From Actinomycetota bacterium (GTDB lineage Bacteria > Actinomycetota > Thermoleophilia > Miltoncostaeales > Miltoncostaeaceae), in contig VGCE01000012.1 in the NCBI GenBank assembly GCA_016870155.1, positions 1 through 39,752 of the forward strand: a stretch of DNA of 39,752 nucleotides, written 5' to 3'. Numbering within the stretch: the first letter of the stretch is position 1; the number at the start of each line of letters is the position of its first letter. This document shows, one piece after another, positions 24,895-34,220 of this stretch. The notes beneath the pieces are model-generated. The model saw only the letters and a program-made list of their open reading frames with translations, was not told the DNA's origin and ran no database searches. The translations under genes and the position numbers were made by a program.

Positions 24895-25416
24895 TCATCG
24901 CCCGCCCTCGCCCTGCACCGCGCCCTTGGCGAGGACCACCGCGCCCACGGCCGCCACCAGCAGCACCAGCGAGGTCACCTCGAAGGCCAGCAGGTGCGAT
25001 GAGAGGAAGGCATCGCCGATGCTGGCGGGCGATCCGACGTCGGTGGTGTCGGGTGCGGGTCGCGCGGGGCCCGCGGTGGAGTCGAGGATGGCCACGGTGC
25101 CGAACATGCCGAGCCCGATGAGCCCGAGCCAGCCGAACACCTGCCAGCGGTCGAGGCGGTCGGGCCCGGGCAGCGCGCCGCGATCGCCCAGGTAGGCGAT
25201 GACGAAAAGGAACATCACCACGATGGCGCCGGCGTAGACGATCACCTGGATCGCCGCGGCGAATGGCGCGAGCAGCGCGATGAACAAGAGCGCCACCGAC
25301 AGCAGCGTGCCGATCAGGCTCACCGCCGCCCGGAAGGCGTCCTTGAAGAACACCACGCCCACGCCGAAGCCCAGCGTGCCAATGGCCGCCACCGCGAACA
25401 GCACCTGCTCACCCAC
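24895..25416 (-). CDS. nuoJ: NADH-quinone oxidoreductase subunit J
   Basis: 173 aa with five predicted membrane helices. The YAGAIVVMFLFVIAYLG helix is the pi-bulge helix 3 typical of NuoJ, preceded by FKDAFRAAVSLIGTLLSVALLFI. The loop at about 105-130 is rich in Pro, Ala and Asp and probably longer than usual. GTG at 25416 is chosen: the open frame extends 15 codons farther but overlaps the cupin gene heavily. Even so, it overlaps the end of the cupin gene by 8 nt. Confidence 0.93.
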   Translation of the reverse strand: MGEQVLFAVAAIGTLGFGVGVVFFKDAFRAAVSLIGTLLSVALLFIALLAPFAAAIQVIVYAGAIVVMFLFVIAYLGDRGALPGPDRLDRWQVFGWLGLIGLGMFGTVAILDSTAGPARPAPDTTDVGSPASIGDAFLSSHLLAFEVTSLVLLVAAVGAVVLAKGAVQGEGGR

Positions 25417-25915
25417 GCGGCACCGCCCCGTGCCCCAGCACCGATGGGTCGTACTCGCCATGGATGCGCATGCCGTGCCGCGCGGCCAGGGCCATGGCGT
25501 GGTCGCTCTGCTCGCGGGTCACTTCGGGAAGCGCCGCGCCGGGGTCGCTCACCGGCTCGCACACCGCGAGCAGGAAGGCCTCCATGTCATCAGGCGGCGA
25601 GAGGGTGCACAGCAGCCGGGCGGGGGAGTCGCCCAGGTTGCGGTAGGTGTGCGCGAGCCACGGACGGATCGTCAGGCTCTCGAGCGGGGCCAGCCGGTGC
25701 ACGCCGTCTTCGGTGATCACCGTGATCACGCCGTCCAGGCACATGTACTGCTCGGCCGCCTCGTGGCTGTGCAGGTGGCGCGGGCCGCCGGCGGGGCGCG
25801 AGATGATCTCGGCGATCAGGAACCTGCCGCCGGTGGTGGCGCTGGTGGCGTGCACGCGGAATCCCTCTCCCATGAACAGCATGGGCTCGCCCGGCGTGAG
25901 TGTGGCCACCGGCAC
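25409..25915 (-). CDS. Small cupin-domain protein inside the nuo operon
   Basis: 168 aa. The first cupin motif contains HLHSHEAAEQY with the His-x-His and Glu metal ligands (residues about 46-56), followed by MCLDGVITVITEDG; the second motif is PWLAHTYRN with the last His. The metal-binding set looks complete. The C-terminal 60 residues are helical. The GTG shares a base with the nuoI stop (TAGTG) and its end overlaps nuoJ by 8 nt, so it is translated as part of the operon. This gene is not a standard complex I subunit. A ligand, enzyme or assembly role is unknown; lack of any membrane segment makes it cytoplasmic. Confidence 0.85.
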   Translation of the reverse strand: MPVATLTPGEPMLFMGEGFRVHATSATTGGRFLIAEIISRPAGGPRHLHSHEAAEQYMCLDGVITVITEDGVHRLAPLESLTIRPWLAHTYRNLGDSPARLLCTLSPPDDMEAFLLAVCEPVSDPGAALPEVTREQSDHAMALAARHGMRIHGEYDPSVLGHGAVPRG

Positions 25916-26397
25916 TAGGTGTCGGCCGCCGGGGAGGGGTCGCCGGGAGCGTTCGGCCGCACGGGCGGCTGCTTGGGGGCCGGCTCCAGGAGCATGTCCT
26001 TGTCGTAGATCAGCGCCTCGCGCGTGTACTCGCTGAGTTCGTACGAGTGCTCGAGGGTGATGGCGTCGAACGGGCACGCCACCTCGCAGTAGCCGCAGAA
26101 GATGCAGCGCGCCATGTTGATCTCGTAGATGCGCGCGTAGCGCTCGCCCGCCGACACACGGTTCTCGGGCGTGTTCTCCTCGGCCACCACGCGGATGCAG
26201 TCGGCCGGGCAGGCCGCGGCGCACAGCGAGCAGCCCACGCACTTCTCGAGGCCGTTCTCGAACTGCCACAGCCGGTGCCGGCCGCGGAAGCGCGGGTACA
26301 CGGGCGTCTTGTGCTCGGGGTACCCGATGGTGACGGGTGTGGTGAGAAGGTTCCGGAACGTCACGCCGAAGCCCCTGAGCGGATCGAGCACGCCCAT
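25915..26397 (-). CDS. nuoI: NADH-quinone oxidoreductase subunit I
   Basis: 160 aa ferredoxin-like subunit carrying clusters N6a and N6b. Two CxxCxxCxxxCP motifs are visible: Cys53, 56, 59, 63 and Cys98, 101, 104, 108. It relays electrons from NuoG towards NuoB. The C-terminal 20 residues are Pro-rich. ATG shares a base with the nuoH stop (TAATG). Confidence 0.96.
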   Translation of the reverse strand: MGVLDPLRGFGVTFRNLLTTPVTIGYPEHKTPVYPRFRGRHRLWQFENGLEKCVGCSLCAAACPADCIRVVAEENTPENRVSAGERYARIYEINMARCIFCGYCEVACPFDAITLEHSYELSEYTREALIYDKDMLLEPAPKQPPVRPNAPGDPSPAADT

Positions 26398-27395
26398 TAG
26401 CCCGCGAACACCGTTCCAACCGCGATGGCCGTGACGAGGATGTTGGCCATCGACACCGGGATGAGCACCTTCCACCCGAACTTCATCAGGCGGTCGTACC
26501 GGAAGCGCGGCAGCGTGGCGCGCACCCAGATGAAGATGAACAGCAGCACGGCGATCTTGATGCCCAGCCAGATGAATCCCGGCAGCCAGGGGCCGTCTGG
26601 GCCGCCCAGGAACAGCGTGGCGGCGAATGCCGAGATCACGATCATGGCCACGTACTCGGCCGCCAGGAACATCGCGAACTTCACCGAGCCGTACTCGAGG
26701 TTGTAGCCCGCGATCAGCTCGCTCTCGGCCTCGCCGAGGTCGAACGGCGTGCGGTTGGTCTCGGCGAAGGCGGCGATCATGAACACCACGAACGCCACGG
26801 GCTGGAAGAGGATGTACCAGAGGCCCGACGCCTGGTCGTCGGCGATGTCCACCAGCGAGAGGCTCTGGCTGATCATCACCACGCCGAGAATCGAGAGGCC
26901 CATGGCCACCTCGTACGACACCAACTGCGCGGCGTTGCGGGCGGCGCCCAGCAGGGAGTACTTGTTGCCGCTGGCCCAGCCGCCGAGGATCAGCCCGTAG
27001 AAGCCCAGGCCCGAGAGCGCCAGCATGACCAGCACGCCCACGTTGAGGTCGGTGCCGTACAGCGTGACCGTGTGGCCGAACCACTCATGCACGCCGCCGA
27101 AGGGGATGAGCGACAGCGCGGCCACCGCGGCGATGAGCGGCACCATCGGCGCAAGGCGGAACACCCAGCGGTTGGCGCCGGCCGGGACGAAGTCCTCCTT
27201 GAAGGCGAGCTTGCCGATGTCGGCCAGGGGCTGCAGCAGGCCAAACGGGCCCGCGCGGTTGGGGCCGCGGCGCGCCTGGAACCGCCCGATGAGCTTGCGC
27301 TCGATCACAGTGAGGCCCGCGAAGCACGAGAACACCACGGCCACCACGACGATGGCCTGGATGATCATGGTGAGCACGACCTCCTGCGGCGGCAT
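26397..27395 (-). CDS. nuoH: NADH-quinone oxidoreductase subunit H
   Basis: 332 aa membrane subunit with eight helices that forms part of the quinone pocket. Signature stretches are ERKLIGRFQARRGPNRAGPFGLLQPLADIGKL, the acidic loop FAETNRTPFDLGEAESELIAGYNLEYG, and RATLPRFRYDRLMKFGWK. The ATG shares a base with the nuoG stop (TGATG). The larger open frame upstream is antisense or out-of-frame within nuoG and is not coding. Confidence 0.96.
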   Translation of the reverse strand: MPPQEVVLTMIIQAIVVVAVVFSCFAGLTVIERKLIGRFQARRGPNRAGPFGLLQPLADIGKLAFKEDFVPAGANRWVFRLAPMVPLIAAVAALSLIPFGGVHEWFGHTVTLYGTDLNVGVLVMLALSGLGFYGLILGGWASGNKYSLLGAARNAAQLVSYEVAMGLSILGVVMISQSLSLVDIADDQASGLWYILFQPVAFVVFMIAAFAETNRTPFDLGEAESELIAGYNLEYGSVKFAMFLAAEYVAMIVISAFAATLFLGGPDGPWLPGFIWLGIKIAVLLFIFIWVRATLPRFRYDRLMKFGWKVLIPVSMANILVTAIAVGTVFAG

Positions 27396-29746
27396 CAGGT
27401 GCTCACCTCCTCGCGCTGGGCCACGCTCACCACGGCGCGCACCGGGCCGCCATCCATGGCCAGCAGCGCGGTGGCGCCCCGGTGCGGGTCGCCGGTGAAC
27501 AGATACGCGGCGCCCTCGGCCAGGCGGGAGTCCACCTCGAGTGGCAGCACGGCCTGGCCATGCGGGGTCGCGATGCGCACCCGGGCCTCGGTGCGCACGC
27601 CCAGCCGCTCGGCGTCCACCGGCGCCAGGCCCACGCGGGTGGGCTCCACAACGCTGGCAAGTGCGTCGCTGCGGTGCGCGGTGGCGTCGCCGAACACCGG
27701 TCGGCACGGGATCACCAACAGGCCCTCGCCCTCGGGCTCTCGGCGCGCACCGGCGCCGCCAGCGCCCGCCTCGCCGCCCGCACTCGCGCCTGCACCCGGC
27801 ACCGCGCTCTGCCTGATCACGGCGCCGGTGGTGCCGAGCTCGCGGTAGTCGAGCCCCGCAAAGGGCGCGTGCTGAGCCGCGAGGCGCGCGAAGGCCTGTG
27901 ACGGCGTGCGGTCGGGAACCGGCCTGCCCAGGCGGTGGGTGAGGGCGATCAGCAGCTCCCAGGCGCTGGCGGCGCCGGCGCACTCGCGCGCCACCGGGCG
28001 CATGCGCTGGGCACGGCCGGCCATGCTCACCAGCACGCCCTCGTCCTCCAGCGCGGTGAGCAGCGGCAGCACCAGGTCGGCGCGGTCGGTCAGCCCCGTG
28101 CGATAGGTGCTCATCTCGATGAGGCGCGGCACGCCCTCGATGGCCTGCGACCACCGCGCGCCCTCGGGCCCGGTGGTGGGGTCGGCCTGGATCGTCACGA
28201 GCAGGTCCACCTCGTCGGCCTCCATGGCGGTGAGCATGTCGCCCGCCGTGGCGATGCCCAGGGCGCGCAGCCCGGGGCCGCTCACGTCTGACGCCATCTC
28301 GATCGCCCGGGCGGCGGGCACGGCCTCGATCTCCTGCGCCAGCGTGGCCGCAGCACCGGGCTCGGCGGCCAGGTCGGCCTCGTCCCACAGCACGATGGGC
28401 CGCTCCGCGGCGCCCAGCATCTCGGCGATCACCGGGGCGGCGTCGAGCAGGTGCCCCGGCGTGGTGCGGATCACCTCGCACGCGGGGTCGAGCGCCGTGG
28501 GCCGCGGGCCGGCCAGCGCCACGCGCGCGCCGCGACGGCGCGCCTTGCGCAGGCGAAGCTCGGCCACCGGGTGCTGGGTGCATGGGTCGCCGCCCACCAC
28601 CACCACCACGTCGGCGCCATCGATGTGGTCCATCTGCGCTCCGGGAAGCGCGCGCAGGGCGTCCAGCCCGTGGCCCGGGATTCCCATGCGCCGCACCAGG
28701 CCCCGGCCGTTGCCGGCACGCTCGGCGAATTCGGTGGCCAGGAACCCGGCCTCGACCGTGATGGGCTCGCCCAGCAGCACCGCAATGCGCAGGCCGGGCG
28801 CGCCCAGCATGCCGGCGGCCTCTTTCACCGCGCGGTCGAGCAGCACCTTGCGCCGCCCCACGGCGTCCACCAGCACGGGGGCCTCGATGCGCTCGGGGCT
28901 GCGAAGCGCCGGGTAGGCCCAGCGACCGCGGTCGCAGATCCAGCCCTCCTCCACGGCGAAGTTGGGCTCGGGCCGACCGGTGAGGCGCTTCACCTCGTTG
29001 TCGCGCTCGGTGGCCTCGAGGTTGCAACCCACCGAGCACCCTGCGCACACCGACGGGGTGTTCTTGATGTCCCAGGGGCGGCTCACGAACCGGTACGGGT
29101 TGCTGGTGAGCGCGCCCACGGGGCAGAGATCGATGGTGTTGCCGGTGAACCGTCCCTCGTAGGGGTCGCCGCTGAAGGTGGCGATCTCCGCGTGGTCACC
29201 GCGCTCCTGGAAGGTCAGCTGGCCGTCCTCTGCGACCTCCTGGCTGAAGCGCACGCAGCGGTAGCAGGCGATGCACCGCTCGCGGTCGAGCGCCACCAGC
29301 GGCGAGAGGTCGAGCGGCTTGGGGAAGTGCAGCTTGGGCTCCACCGTGCGGGTCTCGCCGGGGCCGAACCGGAAGGTGCGGTCCTGCAACGGGCACTCAC
29401 CGCCCTTGTCACACACGGGGCAGTCGAGCGGGTGGTTGGCCAGCAGCAGTTCGAGCACGCCGTCCTGGGCGTCCTTCGCCACCTCGCTCTCGGTGTGCAC
29501 CACCATGTCGGGGGCCACGGGCGTGGAGCAGGCGGTCTGCAGCCCGCGCATGCCCTCGATCTCGACGAGGCACATGCGGCACGCGCCGATGGGCGCGCCC
29601 AGGCGCGGCTCGTAGCAGAAGATCGGGATCTCGATGCCAGCGGCCTTCGCGGCGTCCACCAGCATGGTGCCCCTGGGCGCCTCGATAGTGCGCCCATTCA
29701 CGTTGAGCGTCACCATGTCGCCCGGGGTGTCGGGAGCATCAGCCAA
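27395..29746 (-). CDS. nuoG: NADH-quinone oxidoreductase subunit G
   Basis: 783 aa. It carries the N1b cluster (Cys44, 56, 59, 73), N5 with His105 and Cys109, 112, 118, N4 from Cys158, 161, 164 and a later Cys, and the CAGCSVGC plus WIC set expected to bind N7. A molybdopterin-type domain follows. A Gly/Ala/Glu-rich linker at about 670-695 is unusual. The TTG at 29746 is selected because GGAGG lies 6 nt before it; the gene overlaps the nuoF end by 8 nt. Confidence 0.95.
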   Translation of the reverse strand: MADAPDTPGDMVTLNVNGRTIEAPRGTMLVDAAKAAGIEIPIFCYEPRLGAPIGACRMCLVEIEGMRGLQTACSTPVAPDMVVHTESEVAKDAQDGVLELLLANHPLDCPVCDKGGECPLQDRTFRFGPGETRTVEPKLHFPKPLDLSPLVALDRERCIACYRCVRFSQEVAEDGQLTFQERGDHAEIATFSGDPYEGRFTGNTIDLCPVGALTSNPYRFVSRPWDIKNTPSVCAGCSVGCNLEATERDNEVKRLTGRPEPNFAVEEGWICDRGRWAYPALRSPERIEAPVLVDAVGRRKVLLDRAVKEAAGMLGAPGLRIAVLLGEPITVEAGFLATEFAERAGNGRGLVRRMGIPGHGLDALRALPGAQMDHIDGADVVVVVGGDPCTQHPVAELRLRKARRRGARVALAGPRPTALDPACEVIRTTPGHLLDAAPVIAEMLGAAERPIVLWDEADLAAEPGAAATLAQEIEAVPAARAIEMASDVSGPGLRALGIATAGDMLTAMEADEVDLLVTIQADPTTGPEGARWSQAIEGVPRLIEMSTYRTGLTDRADLVLPLLTALEDEGVLVSMAGRAQRMRPVARECAGAASAWELLIALTHRLGRPVPDRTPSQAFARLAAQHAPFAGLDYRELGTTGAVIRQSAVPGAGASAGGEAGAGGAGARREPEGEGLLVIPCRPVFGDATAHRSDALASVVEPTRVGLAPVDAERLGVRTEARVRIATPHGQAVLPLEVDSRLAEGAAYLFTGDPHRGATALLAMDGGPVRAVVSVAQREEVST

Positions 29747-31037
29747 CAGGAGCCTCCGTCATCGGCACGGGACGGGGTGATCCCTCGCGCGCTACGCGCT
29801 CGAATTCGTCGCGGAACAGCTCGAGCGCGCTCTGGATGGGCATCACCGCGCCGTCGGCCAGCGGGCACAGCGAGCGGCCCTCGATGCGCCCGAACAGGCT
29901 CTCGAGCAGGCGGATGTCCTCGTCGCCCCGGCCCTCGCCCCGCACCATGCGGCCCAGGATGTTGGCAAGCCAGCCGGTGCCCTCGCGGCATGGCGTGCAC
30001 TTGCCGCAGCTCTCGTGGCGGTAGAACTGCGCCAGGCGCCACGAGGCGCGCACGATGCACCCGGAGTCGTCCATCACGATGCACCCGCCGCTGCCCAGGA
30101 AGGTGCCCACCTCATTCAGCGCCTCGTAGTCGAGGATCACGTCGAGCGAGTCGGCGCCGATCACCGGCACCGACGACCCTCCCGGCCACACGGCCTTCAC
30201 CTCGCGTCCGGGGCGCAAACCACCGGCCATGTCGTAGATGAGCTCGCGCAGGGTGGTCTCGCCGAGCACGATCTCGAAGTTGCCCGGGCTCAGTACGTGC
30301 CCCGACACCGAGAACACCTTGGTGCCCGGGCTCTTCTCGTTGCCCATGGCGGCGTACCAGTCGGGGCCGCGGTGCATGATGGGCGGCAGCGACGCCAGGG
30401 TCTCGACGTTGTTGATGAGCGTGGGGCAGCCGTACAGGCCCGCCACGGCGGGGAACGGCGGCTTCAGCCGGGGCTGGCCGCGCTTGCCCTCGAGGCTCTC
30501 GAGCAGTGCCGTCTCCTCCCCGCAGATGTAGGCACCCGCCCCGCGGTATACCGTGATGTCGAACGGCCGCCCCGGGCCGAGGGCGTCGGGGCCCAGCCTG
30601 CCGGCCGACCGCGCCTCGGCGATGGCGTCATCCAGCACCCGGGCCTGGCTCTCATACTCGCCGCGGATGTAGATGTAGGCCCGCTCGCACCCGACGGCGT
30701 ACGAGGCGATGGTGATGCCCTCGATCAGCTGGAAGGGGTTGTGCTCGATGATCTCGCGGTCCTTGAAGGTGCCGGGCTCGCTCTCGTCGGCGTTGCACAC
30801 CACATAGGTGGGCTTGCCGGCGTCCTTGGGCAGGAACGACGCCTTGCGACCCATGGGGAACCCGGCGCCGCCACGGCCGCGCAGGCCTGAGCGGTGGAAG
30901 GCGTACAGCGCGTCGTCGGGAGGCATCTCCAGCGTCTCCTTCAGGCCCAGGTAGCCGCCAGCGCGTTCGTAGGCGGCAAGCGTGGTGAGATGGTCACCGA
31001 ACTCGCGGTGGCGGTAGACGGCGTTGAGCTCGGGCAC
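29739..31037 (-). CDS. nuoF: NADH-quinone oxidoreductase subunit F
   Basis: 432 aa. It binds FMN and NADH and holds cluster N3. GLRGRGGAGFPMGRK is the NADH-binding loop, NADESEPGTFKDR and GAGAYICGEETALLESLEG are FMN-site stretches, and SCGKCTPCREGT with the later SLCPLADG binds the 4Fe-4S cluster. The GTG at 31037 shares a base with the nuoE stop (TAGTG). The presence of NuoE, F and G means the enzyme should take electrons from NADH, unlike reduced complex I forms. Confidence 0.96.
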   Translation of the reverse strand: MPELNAVYRHREFGDHLTTLAAYERAGGYLGLKETLEMPPDDALYAFHRSGLRGRGGAGFPMGRKASFLPKDAGKPTYVVCNADESEPGTFKDREIIEHNPFQLIEGITIASYAVGCERAYIYIRGEYESQARVLDDAIAEARSAGRLGPDALGPGRPFDITVYRGAGAYICGEETALLESLEGKRGQPRLKPPFPAVAGLYGCPTLINNVETLASLPPIMHRGPDWYAAMGNEKSPGTKVFSVSGHVLSPGNFEIVLGETTLRELIYDMAGGLRPGREVKAVWPGGSSVPVIGADSLDVILDYEALNEVGTFLGSGGCIVMDDSGCIVRASWRLAQFYRHESCGKCTPCREGTGWLANILGRMVRGEGRGDEDIRLLESLFGRIEGRSLCPLADGAVMPIQSALELFRDEFERVAREGSPRPVPMTEAPVG

Positions 31038-31534
31038 TAGCGGTCGTACCTCGCGGGCGCGGGCTCGGCGCGCAGGTCGTCGATCAGGCACGTGGCGTCG
31101 GCCGCCTCCAGCGGGCCCAGCTGCATGCCCGAATCAACCTGCAGGCAGGGTGCGCGGTCGCATGCCCCGATGCACTGCACCTTGGCCAGCGTGAACATCC
31201 CGTCAGCCGTGGTGCCCTCGCCGTCCAGCCCCAGGTAGTCGGCGATGTGCCCGAACAGCTCATCCGATCCGCGCAGCATGCATGAGAGCGTCACGCACAC
31301 GTTGATGCAGTAGCGCCCGGTCTCGTCGAGGTAGAGCCGGTCGTAGAAGCTGGCCACGCTCTCCACGTAGGCCTGCGAGAACCCGGTGGCCTCGGCCACG
31401 GCGGCCATCGACTCCGCCGGAAGCCAGCCCACGTGGCCCTGTGCGTATCGCAGCGCGGGGAGGATGAGCGACCTGGGGTCGGCGTACTCGCCGCGCATCG
31501 GCGCCAGGTACTCCTCGATCTCGGCGATGGTCAT
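31037..31534 (-). CDS. nuoE: NADH-quinone oxidoreductase subunit E
   Basis: 165 aa thioredoxin-like subunit with the 2Fe-2S cluster N1a: Cys80 and Cys85 (CVTLSC), Cys121 and Cys125 (CIGAC). ESVASFYDRLYL and the helical N-terminal bundle are typical. The ATG overlaps the nuoD stop by 4 nt (ATGA). Confidence 0.96.
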   Translation of the reverse strand: MTIAEIEEYLAPMRGEYADPRSLILPALRYAQGHVGWLPAESMAAVAEATGFSQAYVESVASFYDRLYLDETGRYCINVCVTLSCMLRGSDELFGHIADYLGLDGEGTTADGMFTLAKVQCIGACDRAPCLQVDSGMQLGPLEAADATCLIDDLRAEPAPARYDR

Positions 31535-32892
31535 CGGTCGACGCCCCCCATCACGGGGTCGAGCGTGGCCACGATGGCGATGAGGTCGGCCAGGTAGTTG
31601 CCGCGGCACAGGGGCGCGGTGGCCTGCAGGTTGACGAACGACGGGTCGCGCATGTGTACGCGGTGGGGCTTGGGCCCGCCGTCGCTCACCACGTAGCAAC
31701 CCATCTCGCCGCGCGGGCTCTCGATGGGGGCGTAGGCCTCGCCGGCCGGCACCTTGAAACCCTCGCTCACCAGCTTGAAGTGGTGGATGAGGGCCTCCAT
31801 CGACCACGCGAGCTCCTCGCGCGGGGGCAGCACCACCTTGCGGTCGTCCGCGATGGTGGGGCCCTCGGGCAGGCCGTCGATCACCTGCTGGATGATGCGC
31901 AGGCTCTCGCGCATCTCGCGCACGCGCACCAGGTAGCGCGCGTAGCAGTCGCCCTCGGTGGCGGTGGGCACCTCGAACTGGAAGTGCTCGTACCCTGAGT
32001 AGGGGTTGGTCTTGCGAAGGTCGTGCGGCACGCCGGCGGCGCGCAGGGTGGGGCCGGTCACGCCGAGGGCGATCAGGTCGTCCGCCGGCAGCACGCCCAC
32101 GCCCTTCATGCGGTCCTTCCAGATCGGGTTGCCGGTCAGCAGCGCCTCGTACTCGTCGATGCGCCGGGGCATCTCGTCGATGAAGGCCTGCAGGCGCTCG
32201 ATGAACCCCGGGGGAAGGTCCTGCGCGCAGCCACCCACCTGGAAATACCGGTGGTTCATGCGCTCGCCCGACACCATCTCGAACAGGTCGAGCAGCTCAT
32301 CGCGCTCGCGGTAGCAGTAGAAAAACACGCTCATCGCGCCGAGCTCGAGGCCCGACGTGCCCAGCCACACCAGGTGGCTCGCGATGCGGTTGAGCTCGGC
32401 CAGTAGCACGCGAATCCACTGCGCGCGCCCCGGCACCTCGATGCCGAGCAGCTTCTCCACTGACATCGTGTAGGTCTTGATGTTGGCGAAGGGCGCCAGG
32501 TAGTCCATGCGGGTGACCAGCGTGACGCCCTGCCACCAGGTCTTGTTCTCGCACTGCTTCTCGATGCCGGTGTGCAGGTACCCGATCACCGGCGTGACCT
32601 CCTTCACCACCTCGCCGTCGAGCTCCACGATGAGGCGCAGCACGCCGTGGGTGCTCGGGTGGTTGGGGCCGAGGTTGATGAGCAGCGGGGCGCGCACGCC
32701 CGGGCGGGTGTCGGCAAGCATCTCGTTGGCCAGGGTGCGCTCAGCCGCCTCCTGCGGCGTGTAGGCCTCCACGCTGGCGATCACCCGCTCGGTGGGGGTG
32801 AGGCCGCGCTCCTCGCGAAGCGCCGCCAGGGTGGCCTCGCGGCTCTCGGCGGCAAGCGGGAAGTTCTCGGTGCGCGGGTCGGTGGTGCTCAT
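31531..32892 (-). CDS. nuoD: NADH-quinone oxidoreductase subunit D with N-terminal extension
   Basis: 453 aa. The 49-kDa-type subunit lining the quinone site: NLGPNHPSTHGVLRL, YLHTGIEKQCENKTW, RMDYLAPF and the C-terminal LDPVMGGVDR. The core begins near residue 68, preceded by a charged, helical extension of some 65 residues (for example EATLAALREERGLTPTERV) that standard NuoD lacks. It is separate from NuoC, unlike the fused NuoCD of E. coli. Start ATG at 32892; a later in-frame ATG at residue 58 would give a near-standard N-terminus, so the extension needs proof. Confidence 0.94.
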   Translation of the reverse strand: MSTTDPRTENFPLAAESREATLAALREERGLTPTERVIASVEAYTPQEAAERTLANEMLADTRPGVRAPLLINLGPNHPSTHGVLRLIVELDGEVVKEVTPVIGYLHTGIEKQCENKTWWQGVTLVTRMDYLAPFANIKTYTMSVEKLLGIEVPGRAQWIRVLLAELNRIASHLVWLGTSGLELGAMSVFFYCYRERDELLDLFEMVSGERMNHRYFQVGGCAQDLPPGFIERLQAFIDEMPRRIDEYEALLTGNPIWKDRMKGVGVLPADDLIALGVTGPTLRAAGVPHDLRKTNPYSGYEHFQFEVPTATEGDCYARYLVRVREMRESLRIIQQVIDGLPEGPTIADDRKVVLPPREELAWSMEALIHHFKLVSEGFKVPAGEAYAPIESPRGEMGCYVVSDGGPKPHRVHMRDPSFVNLQATAPLCRGNYLADLIAIVATLDPVMGGVDR

Positions 32893-32913
32893 GGTCGTGG
32901 CAGGTCGCGGGGC

Positions 32914-33387
32914 CTAGACGGCGTCCGAGAACTGCACCTCCTCGCCGCCGATGGGGTAGTCGCGCCTGAGCGGATGGCCATCCCAGTCGAGGGGGTTGAG
33001 AATCCTGCACAGGTCCGGATGGCCGTTGAAGCGCACGCCGAACATGTCGTATACCTCGCGTTCCATCCAGTTGGCCCCCGGCCACACGGAAGTGACTGAC
33101 TCGATCTCGGGGTCGAGCGCGCCGGCCCATGTACGAAGCCGCACGCGGGCACCGGTGGCCAGCGATGTAAGCTCGTACGCCAGGCGAAACCGGCCGGGCT
33201 CGTCGGGGAAGTCCGCGCAGGTGATATCGCTCAGCAGAACGTACTGCGACGGCCCGTCGCGAAGCGCCCGGCAGGCCTCCACGATGCGTTCCTTCTGAAC
33301 CTCCACGGTGAGCTCGCCGAGGAGTTCGTGCTCGCCGACGACTGCCCCGGGCGAGGCCATCTCGATCTGCGCCGACACGTCGCTCAT
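32914..33387 (-). CDS. nuoC: NADH-quinone oxidoreductase subunit C
   Basis: 157 aa, 30-kDa-type subunit. The signature is [39 protein letters not shown]. It binds NuoD in the hydrophilic arm. The ATG overlaps the nuoB stop by 4 nt (ATGA), and nuoD begins 21 nt later. Confidence 0.96.
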   Translation of the reverse strand: MSDVSAQIEMASPGAVVGEHELLGELTVEVQKERIVEACRALRDGPSQYVLLSDITCADFPDEPGRFRLAYELTSLATGARVRLRTWAGALDPEIESVTSVWPGANWMEREVYDMFGVRFNGHPDLCRILNPLDWDGHPLRRDYPIGGEEVQFSDAV

Positions 33388-34220
33388 GCGCGCACGTCCC
33401 CGTCGCCACCGGCCCGGTCGCCACCGGCGTCGGGCGCCTTGTCTCCGGGCTGCGCCACGGCTGTCGCCGTGTCGTCGGCCGCCTGCTCCGCTTCATAGCG
33501 CGCAAGCGCCTCGGCCTCGGCCGCGGCGACCATGGGCTCCACCACGGGGGCCTCGCCGGCCTGCAGCACGTCATGCCCGGCCGACATCTCGCGAAGCGCC
33601 TCGAGCTCGGCGGCGTGCTCCTTCTCCCACTCCGCGCGCTCGGCGCGGCGCTGGGCGATGAGCTCCGTGGACGTGACCTGCCCGTTCACGCCGATCTTCT
33701 TGCGCAGCACGTCGATGCCCTCCATCAGGCCCTCGGGCCGGGGAGGGCAACCGGGCACGTACACATCGACCGGCAGGATCTTGTCGACGCCCTGCACGAC
33801 GGCGTAGTTGTTGAATACGCCGCCGGTGCTGGCGCAGGCGCCCATGCTGATCACCCACTTGGGCTCCAGCATCTGGTCGTAGATGTGGCGCACCACCGGG
33901 GCCATCTTCTGGGTGAGGCGGCCGGCCACGATCATCAGGTCGCTCTGGCGCGGCGTGCCGCGGAAGTACTCGGCGCCGAAGCGGCCCATGTCGAGGCGGG
34001 GGCTGAGCGTGTGCATCATCTCGATCGAGCAGCAGGCCAGGCCGAAGGTGGCGGGCCAGATGGCCGAGGTCTGGGTCCAGGCGATGGCCTTCTCCACCGT
34101 GGTGGTGAGCAGGCCCTTGCTCACCTCGGCGGTGAGCGGGTCGCGAAGGTCCCAGTCGATGTGGTCGTCGGTGCGGGGCGCGCGGCGGATGGGCGCGCCG
34201 GGAGGCGGGATCAGCGCCAT
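33384..34220 (-). CDS. nuoB: NADH-quinone oxidoreductase subunit B with long C-terminal extension
   Basis: 278 aa. It holds the terminal cluster N2: Cys63, Cys64 (LACCSIEMM), Cys129 (MGACASTGG) and Cys158 (VPGCPPRPE). The core ends near residue 185. The remaining 90 residues are a charged helix ([20 protein letters not shown]) followed by an Ala, Glu and Asp-rich tail, which is much longer than in typical NuoB proteins of about 160-220 residues. Its start overlaps nuoA by 10 nt. Confidence 0.95.
   Translation of the reverse strand: MALIPPPGAPIRRAPRTDDHIDWDLRDPLTAEVSKGLLTTTVEKAIAWTQTSAIWPATFGLACCSIEMMHTLSPRLDMGRFGAEYFRGTPRQSDLMIVAGRLTQKMAPVVRHIYDQMLEPKWVISMGACASTGGVFNNYAVVQGVDKILPVDVYVPGCPPRPEGLMEGIDVLRKKIGVNGQVTSTELIAQRRAERAEWEKEHAAELEALREMSAGHDVLQAGEAPVVEPMVAAAEAEALARYEAEQAADDTATAVAQPGDKAPDAGGDRAGGDGDVRA

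Noticed and set aside
23055-25121. 688-codon plus-strand open frame opposite nuoL, nuoK and nuoJ, rich in His and Glu
   Set aside because: A composition shadow of membrane protein codons read in antisense; no recognisable domain.
28300-28500. Possible frameshift in nuoG around its Gly/Ala-rich linker and molybdopterin domain
   Set aside because: The 783-codon frame is unbroken, begins and ends with coupled neighbours, and the low-complexity part is confined to one linker.
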